The notes under the pieces are model-generated. The model was not told the origin of the DNA. It worked only from the letters and a program-made list of their open reading frames with translations, and made no database searches. The translations under genes were made by a program, and so were the position numbers. From the NCBI RefSeq assembly GCF_030124175.1, contig NZ_JASKMT010000003.1, forward strand, positions 186,001 to 250,000: a stretch of 64,000 nt of DNA, written 5' to 3'. This document shows, piece by piece, positions 24,866 to 32,801 of the stretch. This stretch comes from Streptomyces sp. 549. GTDB taxonomy: Bacteria > Actinomycetota > Actinomycetes > Streptomycetales > Streptomycetaceae. The first letter of the stretch is position 1; every line of letters starts with the position of its first letter.

Positions 24866-25492
24866 TCACATGCGGTCGATGGCGGTGAGGTCGATGCTGA
24901 TGTCGAAGGGCACGGAGACCTTGAGCCGGTTGTGGTGAATGCCGGTCACGGCGTAAGCACGCGTAGCCGGGTCCAGTTCGTAGACGTAGACGACCGGCTG
25001 GTTCTGCTCGCCGGTCTTCTCCACCCGCCAGAAGTGCGGGATGCCGGCGGCAGCGTACTTGCGGGGCTTGGTGTCGCGGTCCCGCTCCTCCGACTCCGGT
25101 GAGACGACCTCGACGGCCAGCACCACGTCAGGGGCGTCGTACCGCGTGCGGTTGCAGTCGTTGGCGGCCTCGGCCCGCACGACCACCAGGTCCGGTTCGG
25201 GCACGGTTTTGGAAGTCAGCACCACCGCCATCTCACGACGGACACGGAAGTGCTCAGGCACGTCCGTGCGCAGGCCGTGTTCCAGCAGATACAGCGTCAG
25301 CGTGTGGAACTCCCGCTGCGGACTCACGAAGACCAGGCTCCCGTCGATCAGCTCGGTGTGCGGCGGGAGGTCCGGCAGCGTGAACAGGTCGTCCACCGTC
25401 CAGCCGTCCTGCGGCGGCATCGGCCAGTGCGGGGCAGGGCCAGCAGCGCCGTCACCTGCGACGGACGCTTCGGACATCGGCGTGGCGGTCAT
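24866..25492 (-). CDS. Uma2 family (PD-(D/E)XK-like) protein, copy 1
   Basis: A 208-residue Uma2/DUF820 protein with the restriction-endonuclease-like fold. Seen motifs are HTELIDGSLVFVSPQREFH, VPEPDLVVVRAE (first acidic strand), VVLAVEVVSPESEERDRDTKPRKYAAAGIPHFWRVE with the E-V-V-S-P-E-S active-site strand. The family is presumed to be a nuclease; the biological target is unknown and the gene is highly multiplied in streptomycetes. The start chosen (MTATPMSEA) has a strong GGAGGA five bases upstream. A paralogue lies at 58681. Nothing links it functionally to the neighbouring guaA. Confidence 0.9.
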   Translation of the reverse strand: MTATPMSEASVAGDGAAGPAPHWPMPPQDGWTVDDLFTLPDLPPHTELIDGSLVFVSPQREFHTLTLYLLEHGLRTDVPEHFRVRREMAVVLTSKTVPEPDLVVVRAEAANDCNRTRYDAPDVVLAVEVVSPESEERDRDTKPRKYAAAGIPHFWRVEKTGEQNQPVVYVYELDPATRAYAVTGIHHNRLKVSVPFDISIDLTAIDRM

Positions 25493-25543
25493 GGTTCCTC
25501 CCATGAGCACGAGCATGGAGCCTTACGCCAGCGTACCCACCAG

Positions 25544-25591
25544 AAACGCCGCCACCACCGTTCGAACGAGTGAACGGTGGCGGCGGCGTTT
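25544..25591 (-). terminator. Hairpin terminator after guaA
   Basis: A long near-perfect inverted repeat (about 20-base arms with one mismatch, starting AAACGCCGCC and ending GGCGGCGTTT) lies downstream of guaA and upstream of the Uma2 gene. It separates the two transcripts. Confidence 0.75.
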
Positions 25592-25657
25592 GACGTCGGC
25601 CGGGTGTGACGCCCGGGGCTCAGCGCACGCCGGGGAACCGGAGGCGAGCGCGAGCGG

Positions 25658-27259
25658 TCACTCCCACTCGATGGTGCCCGGGGGCTTGCTGGTGACGTCC
25701 AGCACGACCCGGTTGACGTCCTTGACCTCGTTGGTGATGCGGGTGGAGATCTTGGCCAGCACGTCGTAGGGCAGCCGGGACCAGTCCGCCGTCATGGCGT
25801 CCTCGGAGGACACCGGGCGCAGCACCACCGGGTGGCCGTAGGTGCGGCCGTCGCCCTGGACGCCGACCGAGCGCACGTCGGCGAGCAGCACCACCGGGCA
25901 CTGCCAGATGTCGCGGTCCAGGCCGGCCGCCGTCAGCTCCTCGCGGGCGATGGCGTCCGCCTCGCGCAGCAGGTCAAGGCGGTCCTTGGTGACCTCGCCG
26001 ACGATGCGGATGCCCAGGCCGGGGCCGGGGAACGGCTGGCGCTGGACGATCTCCTCCGGCAGGCCCAGCTCCTGGCCGACCATGCGGACCTCGTCCTTGA
26101 AGAGCTGCCGCAGCGGCTCGACGAGTTCGAACTCCAGGTCCTCGGGCAGTCCGCCGACGTTGTGGTGGGACTTGATGTTGGCGGTGCCGGTGCCGCCGCC
26201 GGACTCGACGACGTCCGGGTAGAGCGTGCCCTGCACGAGGAAGGCGACCTCCTCGCCCTCGGCGCCGGCCTCGGCGACCAGTTCGGCCTGGGCCTGCTCG
26301 AAGACCCGGATGAACTCCCGGCCGATGATCTTCCGCTTCTGCTCGGGATCGCTGACCCCGGCGAGTGCGGACAGGAAGCGCTCCTCGGCGTCGACCACCT
26401 TCAGCTGCACGCCGGTGGCGGCGACGAAGTCCTTCTCGACCTGCTCGGTCTCGCCCTTGCGCATCAGGCCGTGGTCGACGTAGACGCAGGTCAGCTGGTC
26501 GCCGATGGCGCGCTGCACGAGGGCGGCGGCCACCGCGGAGTCCACGCCGCCGGAGAGGCCGCAGATGGCGCGCTTGGTGCCGACCTGGGCGCGGATGGCC
26601 TCGGTCTGCTCCTCGACGATGTTGCCGGCCGTCCAGTCCGGGGCGATGCCCGCACCCCGGTAGAGAAAGTGCTCCAGGACCTGCTGGCCGTGCGTGGAGT
26701 GCAGCACCTCGGGGTGATACTGGACGCCGTAGAGCTTCAGCTCGTCGTTCTCGAAGGCCGCGACGGGCACCACGTCGGTGGACGCCGTCACGTCGAAGCC
26801 CTCGGGCGCCGCCGAGCAGGCGTCACCGTGCGACATCCACACCTGCTGGTCGAGCGGGGTGCCCTCGAAGAGGGTCGAGCCGGCCTTGGAGACCTTCAGC
26901 GGGGTGCGTCCGTACTCCCGCGCGCCGGTGTTGTCGACGGTCCCGCCGAGCACCTGGGCCATCAGCTGGAAGCCGTAGCACATGCCGAACACCGGCACGC
27001 CGGCCTCGAACAGCGCCCGGTCCAGGCCGGGTGCCTCCTCGGCGTATACGGAGGACGGGCCGCCGGAGAGAATGATCGCCTTCGGGTTCCTGGCGAGCAT
27101 CTCGGCCACCGGCGTGGTGGACGGCACGACCTCGCTGTACACCCGGGCCTCGCGGACGCGGCGGGCGATGAGCTGGGCGTACTGCGCGCCGAAGTCGACG
27201 ACGAGGACCGGGTCCGGGGAGCTGACCGTGTCGGGCGCGGCATGGGGCGTTGAAGCCAC
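25658..27259 (-). CDS. guaA: GMP synthase (glutamine-hydrolysing)
   Basis: A 533-residue GMP synthase that aminates XMP to GMP using glutamine and ATP, the last step of GMP synthesis, in the cytoplasm. The class I amidotransferase domain has catalytic C94 (GMCYG), H182 and E184 (YHPE). The PP-loop of the synthetase domain is SGGVDS at 236-241. The C-terminal dimerisation part has [13 protein letters not shown] and ends KPPGTIEWE, the family signature tail. Length is normal. guaB and guaB3 lie about 22 kb away in the same window. The gene is divergent from the chorismate mutase leader region. Confidence 0.98.
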   Translation of the reverse strand: MASTPHAAPDTVSSPDPVLVVDFGAQYAQLIARRVREARVYSEVVPSTTPVAEMLARNPKAIILSGGPSSVYAEEAPGLDRALFEAGVPVFGMCYGFQLMAQVLGGTVDNTGAREYGRTPLKVSKAGSTLFEGTPLDQQVWMSHGDACSAAPEGFDVTASTDVVPVAAFENDELKLYGVQYHPEVLHSTHGQQVLEHFLYRGAGIAPDWTAGNIVEEQTEAIRAQVGTKRAICGLSGGVDSAVAAALVQRAIGDQLTCVYVDHGLMRKGETEQVEKDFVAATGVQLKVVDAEERFLSALAGVSDPEQKRKIIGREFIRVFEQAQAELVAEAGAEGEEVAFLVQGTLYPDVVESGGGTGTANIKSHHNVGGLPEDLEFELVEPLRQLFKDEVRMVGQELGLPEEIVQRQPFPGPGLGIRIVGEVTKDRLDLLREADAIAREELTAAGLDRDIWQCPVVLLADVRSVGVQGDGRTYGHPVVLRPVSSEDAMTADWSRLPYDVLAKISTRITNEVKDVNRVVLDVTSKPPGTIEWE

Positions 27260-27339
27260 GAGGCTGCCTTTCGGCGGTGGAGCGGGAGGAATGCCCCGAG
27301 TCTACCGGCCCGGACGTCGATCGCCGCCCCGCCCTGGGG

Positions 27340-27432
27340 CATACTGGACCCGTGACTCAGCACCGCACCCGCATGACCTTCTGGTTTACCTATGGCACCG
27401 GCCCGACCGGCTGCCATGGGTGGCGTTGCTGA
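27340..27432 (+). CDS. Aromatic-rich leader peptide before chorismate mutase
   Basis: A short open frame encodes 26 residues from GTG (or 19 from an internal ATG at 27373). It contains F-W-F-T-Y in a run, a second W near the end, and stops at TGA. Five of its residues are Phe, Trp or Tyr, the end products of the pathway that begins with chorismate. A -10-like CATACT (from 27340) lies six bases before the GTG at 27352, so the transcript is probably leaderless and ribosomes load at the first codon. A perfect hairpin follows 22 bases after the stop, and the chorismate mutase gene comes next. This is the standard layout of transcription attenuation: stalling at aromatic codons would free the downstream gene. 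Regulation is inferred from layout, not tested. The interval includes the putative -10. Confidence 0.75.
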   Translation, partial: HTGPVTQHRTRMTFWFTYGTGPTGCHGWRC

Positions 27433-27454
27433 CCTCACGAACAGCGACTTTCAC

Positions 27455-27490
27455 CGGGCGCCCCGGGCCGATCAAGGCCCGGGGCGCCCG
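27455..27490 (+). terminator. Attenuator hairpin upstream of chorismate mutase
   Basis: Perfect 15-base arms (CGGGCGCCCCGGGCC and its complement) with a six-base loop sit between the aromatic leader peptide and the mutase gene. In that position it is expected to be a regulated intrinsic terminator. Confidence 0.75.
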
Positions 27491-27549
27491 TTCGTCTCCC
27501 GACCCGGGTCGAGACGGCTCGCGGGGCCCACCACACTCAGGGAGCCCCC

Positions 27550-27903
27550 GTGCACACCACCAAGACCCAGCCCACCGCCGACGCCCACGCCGCCTCCGGC
27601 CACGCCCCCACCGACCTCCATGCCGCCACCGCGGCCGGGACGCCGGGGTCGGCGGCGGAGGCGGCCGAGCTGATCGGCGCCGCCCGGGAGCGGATCGACA
27701 CGCTCGACGGCCGCATCATCGAACTGGTCCGGGAGCGCATGGCGGTCTCGGCCGGCATCCAGCAGGCGCGTGTGTCCACCGGCGGTCGCCGGGTGCACCT
27801 GTCGCGTGAGATGGAGATCCTCAGCCGCTTCCGCGCGGAGCTGGGCCGACCCGGCACCACCTTGGCGATGACCCTGCTGGAGCTCTGCCGGGGCCGTGCG
27901 TGA
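27550..27903 (+). CDS. Chorismate mutase (AroQ type)
   Basis: A 117-residue all-helical AroQ-class chorismate mutase, converting chorismate to prephenate for Phe and Tyr synthesis. After a 38-residue Ala/Thr/His-rich N-terminal extension comes the domain: ARERIDTLDGRIIELVRERMAVSAGIQQARV with the helix-1 Arg, the central LVRER.AVS Lys/Arg region and RRVHLSREMEILSRFRAEL. It begins with GTG, preceded by GGAG. Upstream are an aromatic leader peptide and attenuator hairpin. The protein lacks a prephenate dehydratase or dehydrogenase domain, so it is a stand-alone mutase; in actinobacteria such mutases often need DAHP synthase as partner. Confidence 0.9.
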   Translation: MHTTKTQPTADAHAASGHAPTDLHAATAAGTPGSAAEAAELIGAARERIDTLDGRIIELVRERMAVSAGIQQARVSTGGRRVHLSREMEILSRFRAELGRPGTTLAMTLLELCRGRA

Positions 27904-28031
27904 GCACCGTGCGTCCGCACGGCCTGTCACCCGTACGGCGCGTGACCGGGCCGAACGGCGTTCGTTGAGTGAAGTGTCCCCGATGACGCTGGAGGCCCGG
28001 CGGCAATGGGGTGGCACCACCGGAGCGATGA

Positions 28032-28066
28032 GACGGACGCTCTCCCGACGAGGTGAGGCGTCCGTC
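28032..28066 (+). terminator. Possible terminator after chorismate mutase
   Basis: Perfect nine-base arms (GACGGACGC / GCGTCCGTC) with a 17-base loop lie 129 bases past the mutase stop. The loop is long, so this is a moderate candidate. The rest of 27904-28337 shows no gene on either strand. Confidence 0.4.
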
Positions 28067-28337
28067 GTGGGACCTCGCTCCGGTGTTGTGGCCGGACAGC
28101 AGGGGACAGCCGCCCGGTCACGGATGACGCGGCCGGTTTCCGGGGACGCCCGGAGCCGGCCGCGTCGCATGTCCGGCCCGCAGCGCGGAGTCGTCCGTCG
28201 CCCTGCGCGGGTCGCCCATTGCGGCGCCCTTTCATCACACGAATGCGCCGATCAGGTGGAATGCCGTGCTTTCCCGCCCGCGCCGCTCGTTCACGCAGCA
28301 GTCAGGTACCGGGGGGTATGAGAGGAGCAGGACCCGC

Positions 28338-28964
28338 ATGAGGTTGGCGAAGCAGGGCGCGTTCACGGCACTGGCGATGTGTGCGGCTGCGGCGGTGACC
28401 CCCGCCGGCACGGCAGCGGCGGCGGACGGCTCGCAGGTCCCGGTGGAGGTACCGCTGGAGAGCGTGGAGATGGTGCTGCCGCTCGACGCGCCGACGATTC
28501 ACGCGACCGTTCCCTCCCAGCCCATCCTGCCGCCCTCGACCCCCGAGGTCATGAAGGACGACCAGCTGATGGTGCCGCTGCTGCCCGCCGTCGGCACGAT
28601 CCTGGACACGCCGACTGCGGACGTGGCCGTACCGCTGCCCGGCACCGACCGGCACGAGCACTCCACGACGGCCCGGGTGAGCGTCGACAGCACGCCGCTG
28701 ACCGCGATCACGCCGGCGCTCGACGCGGCGCTGCCGCTGACCAACCCCGGCGCGGAGGAGTCGGGCATGCCGCGTCCGGCGATGCCCGACGCGACCCTGA
28801 CCACGCCGACGCTCCAGGGCGAGCGCGGTGCCGTGGTCGACGTGGTCGACGGCCACGGCCAGTCGCGAATCCCGGTGCACAGCACCACGCAGGCCGCCTC
28901 CCAGCTGCTCGGTTTTGCCACCGGCACCGTACTGGGCGCCGGCGACGGGCTGCTGCCGGGCTGA
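28338..28964 (+). CDS. Secreted protein of unknown function, VPL-rich
   Basis: A 208-residue exported protein I do not recognise. The signal peptide runs from MRLAKQG through a hydrophobic stretch to about residue 31 (AAAAD). The mature part is rich in Val, Pro, Leu and Thr and repeats short motifs such as VPLE, VLPLD, VPLLP, VPLPG and LPLTN. It has no Cys and no obvious catalytic residues. Its N-terminal half is likely extended, and the end (QAASQLLGFATGTVLGAGDGLLPG) is weakly hydrophobic. GAGGAGCAGG precedes the ATG. It is a single gene and could be a surface or spore-coat type protein, but that is a guess. Confidence 0.75.
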   Translation: MRLAKQGAFTALAMCAAAAVTPAGTAAAADGSQVPVEVPLESVEMVLPLDAPTIHATVPSQPILPPSTPEVMKDDQLMVPLLPAVGTILDTPTADVAVPLPGTDRHEHSTTARVSVDSTPLTAITPALDAALPLTNPGAEESGMPRPAMPDATLTTPTLQGERGAVVDVVDGHGQSRIPVHSTTQAASQLLGFATGTVLGAGDGLLPG

Positions 28965-29505
28965 CCCGGCCAACCGCTGGTGCTCCGCCGGACGCTGGTG
29001 CTCCGCCGGGCGCGGCTCCCGACAAGCGGCGTCCGGCGGTGTCCGGGAGAGGGCGCTCGGAGAGAGCGTGCGGAGAGAGCGTCCGGCGGGTGGTGTACTT
29101 CGGGTGGACGATTACTGGAACTCGGAATTCCGCAAGCGTTTTCTTTGCACTCCCGCACGGCAACGCAGGAATCAGCGGGCGGCGAGGAAGTAGAAGTGAA
29201 GCGGGACGGGAAAACCTCGACGCATTGAGCAGGAAAAGGTTGCCTGGGGTTTGGTCACGAAAAGGCAACGACCCCTGTGGATCGCACAGTGACATAGCCC
29301 ACAGGAAAACCGCGTCAAGGGTGGGCAACTGCCCTGACGTGACCGTTTTGACCGCCAGGCGTTACGCCTTAGGTCACTTCTGTCCCGTTCATACCTCCTG
29401 ACAAGGCGTTTAACTCGGCTTTACTCTGCAGTTCTGCCGAGCCGCGCCCCACCGCAGCGACGGCCCCTTCACTTTTGCCATCACCCGACCACGAAGAGGT
29501 CATCC
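28965..29505. other. Intergenic region with AT-rich promoter island
   Basis: There is no supported gene. The first 120 bases contain short direct repeats (CGCTGGTGCTCCGCCGG twice, GGAGAGAGCGT twice). From about 29110 the DNA becomes clearly more AT-rich than the surroundings, ending in TTTAACTCGGCTTTACT about 85 bases before the LAXTG-protein ATG. This looks like a long regulatory region for that gene. Confidence 0.45.
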
Positions 29506-30573
29506 ATGCGTATCCGCCGTGCAGTTGCGGCCGCCGCCGCGACCGCCGTCATAGCCCCCGCCGCCCTGCTGGCGGCGTCGGCTGCCCACGCGACGGAGAA
29601 CACCGAGCCGCCGTCCGCGAGCGAGTCCGCCGAGCCGACCCCGGACACCACCGAGGCGACGGACGAGGAGACCTCCGCGCCGGAGACCCCCGCCGAGGAG
29701 ACCGAGGGCGAGGACAAGACCGCTCCGGAGGAGACGGCCCCCGCCGACGAGAACTCCGAGTCCGAGGCCCCCGCGAACGAGAGGGACAAGGACGAGGAGA
29801 AGGACAAGGAAGACGAGAAGGAGGGCGAGGGCGAGAAGGACGGCTCCCGCCCCTTCGAGTGCGAGGTCGACGAGGACGGCGACGAGGTCTACCAGATCAG
29901 CGATGACCTGAAGACCTCCCTGACCGGCCTGCCCGACGCCGTTGTCGCCGGCTCCGGCTGGAACACCTTCCAGCTCCAGATGCACAACACCGGCAAGTCC
30001 GCGATCGACGGTGTCTCGCCGTTCGTCGCCGTCTGGGCCGAGAACGAGGAAGACGTCTTCTTCGAGGAGTTCGCGCTCCAGGCGTACGACACGGCCTCCG
30101 GCAAGTGGCAGGTCGTCAGCGACGGCATCGGCGCCGGCGGCTACTTCACCCAGGTCTCGCTCAAGGCCGGCGAGAAGCGCACCTTCCAGCTGCGCCTCAA
30201 GGTCGACGCCGAGGTGCCCTACTCGCTGGGCATCGCCGTCGGCGCCGGCGAGTACTCCACCGCCGACGGCGGCTGCTGGGTCTCGCACGACGACAACGGC
30301 TGGGTGTACCTCTTCGAGGTCCTGGAAGAGGGTGCCAAGCCGGGCAAGCCGGGCGAGGCCAAGCCCAAGCCCCAGACCGGTGGCAAGAAGCCGATCGAGG
30401 CGGACAAGGTCTCCGAGGTCAAGGTGACCGGTGAGCTGGCCGCGACCGGTTCGGACTCCAACCTGCCGATGTTCGCCCTCGCGGGCGCGGCTGCCGTCGC
30501 CCTCGGCGCCGGCGCCATGTTCGTGGTCCGCCGCCGTCGCAACGACGACGCGGACGCCACCGCCGCTGCCTGA
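29506..30573 (+). CDS. LAXTG-anchored surface protein with acidic stalk
   Basis: A 355-residue wall protein. A signal peptide ends near ASAAHA (about 29). Residues 30-115 are an extremely acidic Glu/Asp/Thr/Pro/Lys region (PEETAPADENSE, EEKDKEDEKEGEGEKDG). A globular domain (about 117-280) has two Cys (FECEV and GGCWVS) that could pair. The C-terminus has the sorting signal LAATG at 311-315, a hydrophobic segment (322-342) and a positively charged RRRR tail. LAXTG is the motif of class E sortases in streptomycetes, so the protein should be linked covalently to peptidoglycan. No sortase gene is in the window. A strong terminator follows. Ligand or function of the globular domain is unknown. 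Confidence 0.88.
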   Translation: MRIRRAVAAAAATAVIAPAALLAASAAHATENTEPPSASESAEPTPDTTEATDEETSAPETPAEETEGEDKTAPEETAPADENSESEAPANERDKDEEKDKEDEKEGEGEKDGSRPFECEVDEDGDEVYQISDDLKTSLTGLPDAVVAGSGWNTFQLQMHNTGKSAIDGVSPFVAVWAENEEDVFFEEFALQAYDTASGKWQVVSDGIGAGGYFTQVSLKAGEKRTFQLRLKVDAEVPYSLGIAVGAGEYSTADGGCWVSHDDNGWVYLFEVLEEGAKPGKPGEAKPKPQTGGKKPIEADKVSEVKVTGELAATGSDSNLPMFALAGAAAVALGAGAMFVVRRRRNDDADATAAA

Positions 30574-30599
30574 GGCAGCGCGGGCGTGAACGCCTGACA

Positions 30600-30644
30600 C
30601 GAACGGGCCCGGCCTCCCCCTCGCGGGGAGGCCGGGCCCGTTCG
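30600..30644. terminator. Bidirectional terminator after the LAXTG gene
   Basis: Perfect 20-base arms with a five-base loop lie 27 bases past the LAXTG-protein stop, before the convergent GMC oxidoreductase gene. One of the strongest hairpins in the window. Confidence 0.85.
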
Positions 30645-30713
30645 TGCTCCCGGAGCGGGGCGCCCCCGGGGCGAGCGCACGTCAGGGTACGCGCCGCGTG
30701 TGGGAGTGGCGGG

Positions 30714-32633
30714 TCAGTCCATCAGCTTGGGCGGCACGACCGGGATGGGCAGCACAGGCGGGCTGAGCGCGCCGAACGCGTCCGCCGGCACCGCCGGGGA
30801 GGCGGGCTCGACCGCGGGCAGCCGGACGTACTCCGTGCCCTGCTCGGGCCGGGCGTCCGCGTCACCCTTGTTGGGCCACAGCGACATCGCACGCTCGGCC
30901 TGCGCCGTGATGGTCAACGACGGGTTGACGCCGAGGTTCGCGGACACCGCGGAGCCGTCCACCACGGAGATCCCCGGGTGCCCCCAGAGCCGGTGGTAGG
31001 CGTCGATGACGCCCTGCTCGGGGTCCGCGCCGATCGGGCAGCCGCCGAGGAAATGCGCCGTCAGCGGTGTCCCCATCACCTCGCCCACGTTGGTGCCGGC
31101 GAAGCCGTTGATCTCCTCGGCCAGGTGCCGGGCCGCCTCGGCGCCCTGCGGGATGTGGACCGGGTTGGGCGCGCCGTGGCCCTGCGCGGCGGTGAGCAGT
31201 CCCCGGCCGGGCCGCTTGCGCCTGCGGAAGGTGGTCAGGGAGTTGTCGTGGGTCTGCATCACCAGGCCGATGATGATGCGCTCGGACCACCGGTAGTTCG
31301 ACAGCGAGCGCATCAGCTGCACCGGATGTCGCAGGCAGGTCACCGCGTGGGCCAGCAGCCGCGGCATCCGCGTGGACTGCCGCGACTGGAGCGTGGTGAG
31401 CGAGCCCATGGCGTTGGAGCCCTTGCCGTACCTGACGGGCTCGATGTGGGTGTTGGCGTCCGGGTGGATGGACGAGGTGATCGCCACACCCCGGGTGAAG
31501 TCGAGCGTGCTGTCCTTGCCGTGCTTGGCGCGGTAGCGCCGGCTGACGGTCTGGGCGCCGACCAGCGCCTCGGAGTTGGTGCGGGTGAGATGGCCCAGGC
31601 GGGGCGACAGGTGGGGCAGCCGGCCCTCGTCGCGCATCCGGTGCAGCAGCGTCTGCGTGCCGTAGGTGCCTGCGGCGACGACCACCCGGCGGGCGGTCAG
31701 CACCCGGGGACGGCCTCGGCGGCGCCGGTCGGTGCGCACGGTGGTGACGCGGAAACCGCCCTCGCCGTCCTCCTCGACGCCCGTCACCGTCGTCATGGGG
31801 ACGACCGTGGCGCCCGCCTTCTCCGCCAGGTACAGGTAGTTCTCGTTGAGCGTGTTCTTGGCGCCGTGGCGGCAGCCCGTCATGCACTCGCCGCACTCCG
31901 AGCAGGCGCTGCGCGCCGGTCCCGCGCCGCCGAAGTAGGGGTCGGGCACCTCTGTCCCCGGGGGCACGACGGCCTTGCCGTCGGCGTCCCTGCCGTCGCC
32001 GAAGAAGACGCCGACGGGCGCGAAGTGGAAGGTGTCGCCGACCCCCATGCGCTCGGCGACGGCCTTCAGGTGCACGTCGGAGGGCGTCATCGTCGGGTTC
32101 AGCCGGACGCCGAGCATGCGGCTGGCCTGCTCGTAGTGGGGGCGCAGCTCGTCCTGCCAGTCGGTGATGCCGGCCCACTGGCGGTCCTGGAAGAAGGCCT
32201 CCGGCGGCACGTAGAGGGTGTTGGCGTAGTTGAGCGAGCCGCCGCCGACCCCGGCACCGGCGAGGATCATGACGTTGTTCAGCAGGTGGATGCGCTGGAT
32301 GCCGTAGAGGCCCAGCGCGGGCGCCCAGAGGTAGTTCCGCACGTCCCAGGACGTCTTCGGCAGCGTCTCCCGGCTGAACCGGCGACCGGCCTCCAGCACC
32401 CCGACGCGGTAGCCCTTCTCGGTGAGGCGCAGGGCCGACACCGAGCCGCCGAACCCCGAACCGATGACCAGGACGTCGAAGTCCCGGCCGTCCTTCCCCG
32501 GGTCGCCGTCTCCCGGGTCGGCGCCACCGGTCGCGGCGGGAGCGGTCACGACTGCGGGGTCGGGGGTGGTCGGCTCGGCGGGGGCTTCCCGGTCGTGCGG
32601 GGGCCGGGGCCGGACGGGCTCATGCGGGGACAC
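30714..32633 (-). CDS. GMC-family FAD oxidoreductase (cholesterol oxidase-like) with Cys cluster
   Basis: A 639-residue flavoprotein. The FAD Rossmann motif is VIGSGFGGSVSALRL (56-70) with EAGRR at strand 2, and the GMC-like GAGVGGGSLNYAN follows at 127-138. An unusual C244-x2-C247-x2-C250-x3-C254 cluster (CSECGECMTGC) resembles a ferredoxin [4Fe-4S] site. The C-terminal flavin segment contains LGGCPIGADPEQGVIDAYHRLWG and DGSAVSANLGVNPSLTITAQAERA. Similar proteins are annotated as cholesterol oxidase-like GMC enzymes; the substrate is not known. The N-terminal 50 residues are Pro-rich without a clear signal sequence. GTG start has GGAGG six bases upstream. The downstream order is SSADH then this gene, separated by a terminator. 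Confidence 0.88.
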   Translation of the reverse strand: MSPHEPVRPRPPHDREAPAEPTTPDPAVVTAPAATGGADPGDGDPGKDGRDFDVLVIGSGFGGSVSALRLTEKGYRVGVLEAGRRFSRETLPKTSWDVRNYLWAPALGLYGIQRIHLLNNVMILAGAGVGGGSLNYANTLYVPPEAFFQDRQWAGITDWQDELRPHYEQASRMLGVRLNPTMTPSDVHLKAVAERMGVGDTFHFAPVGVFFGDGRDADGKAVVPPGTEVPDPYFGGAGPARSACSECGECMTGCRHGAKNTLNENYLYLAEKAGATVVPMTTVTGVEEDGEGGFRVTTVRTDRRRRGRPRVLTARRVVVAAGTYGTQTLLHRMRDEGRLPHLSPRLGHLTRTNSEALVGAQTVSRRYRAKHGKDSTLDFTRGVAITSSIHPDANTHIEPVRYGKGSNAMGSLTTLQSRQSTRMPRLLAHAVTCLRHPVQLMRSLSNYRWSERIIIGLVMQTHDNSLTTFRRRKRPGRGLLTAAQGHGAPNPVHIPQGAEAARHLAEEINGFAGTNVGEVMGTPLTAHFLGGCPIGADPEQGVIDAYHRLWGHPGISVVDGSAVSANLGVNPSLTITAQAERAMSLWPNKGDADARPEQGTEYVRLPAVEPASPAVPADAFGALSPPVLPIPVVPPKLMD

Positions 32634-32753
32634 GGTGACCTCCGGGAGGACGTGCGGATCGGGAAGCCGGGCGGGGCCGGGGTGCTGTCGGGACGGGCCT
32701 CAGGGGTGTGTAGGGCGGTGGGGGCGGTGGGGGCCGGTTGTGCGGGGCCTGCG

Positions 32754-32789
32754 GGGGCCGCGTCCCGTTCCGTGGTGGGACGCGGCCCC
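32754..32789 (-). terminator. Terminator after succinate-semialdehyde dehydrogenase
   Basis: Perfect 13-base arms (GGGGCCGCGTCCC and complement) with a ten-base loop lie 13 bases past the dehydrogenase stop, isolating it from the GMC oxidoreductase gene. Confidence 0.75.
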
Positions 32790-32801
32790 GCTGGTCTTCG
32801 A

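Noticed and set aside
27904-28337. Small genes on either strand between chorismate mutase and the secreted protein
   Set aside because: Open frames there have poor third-position GC pattern, no Shine-Dalgarno and no recognisable protein features.
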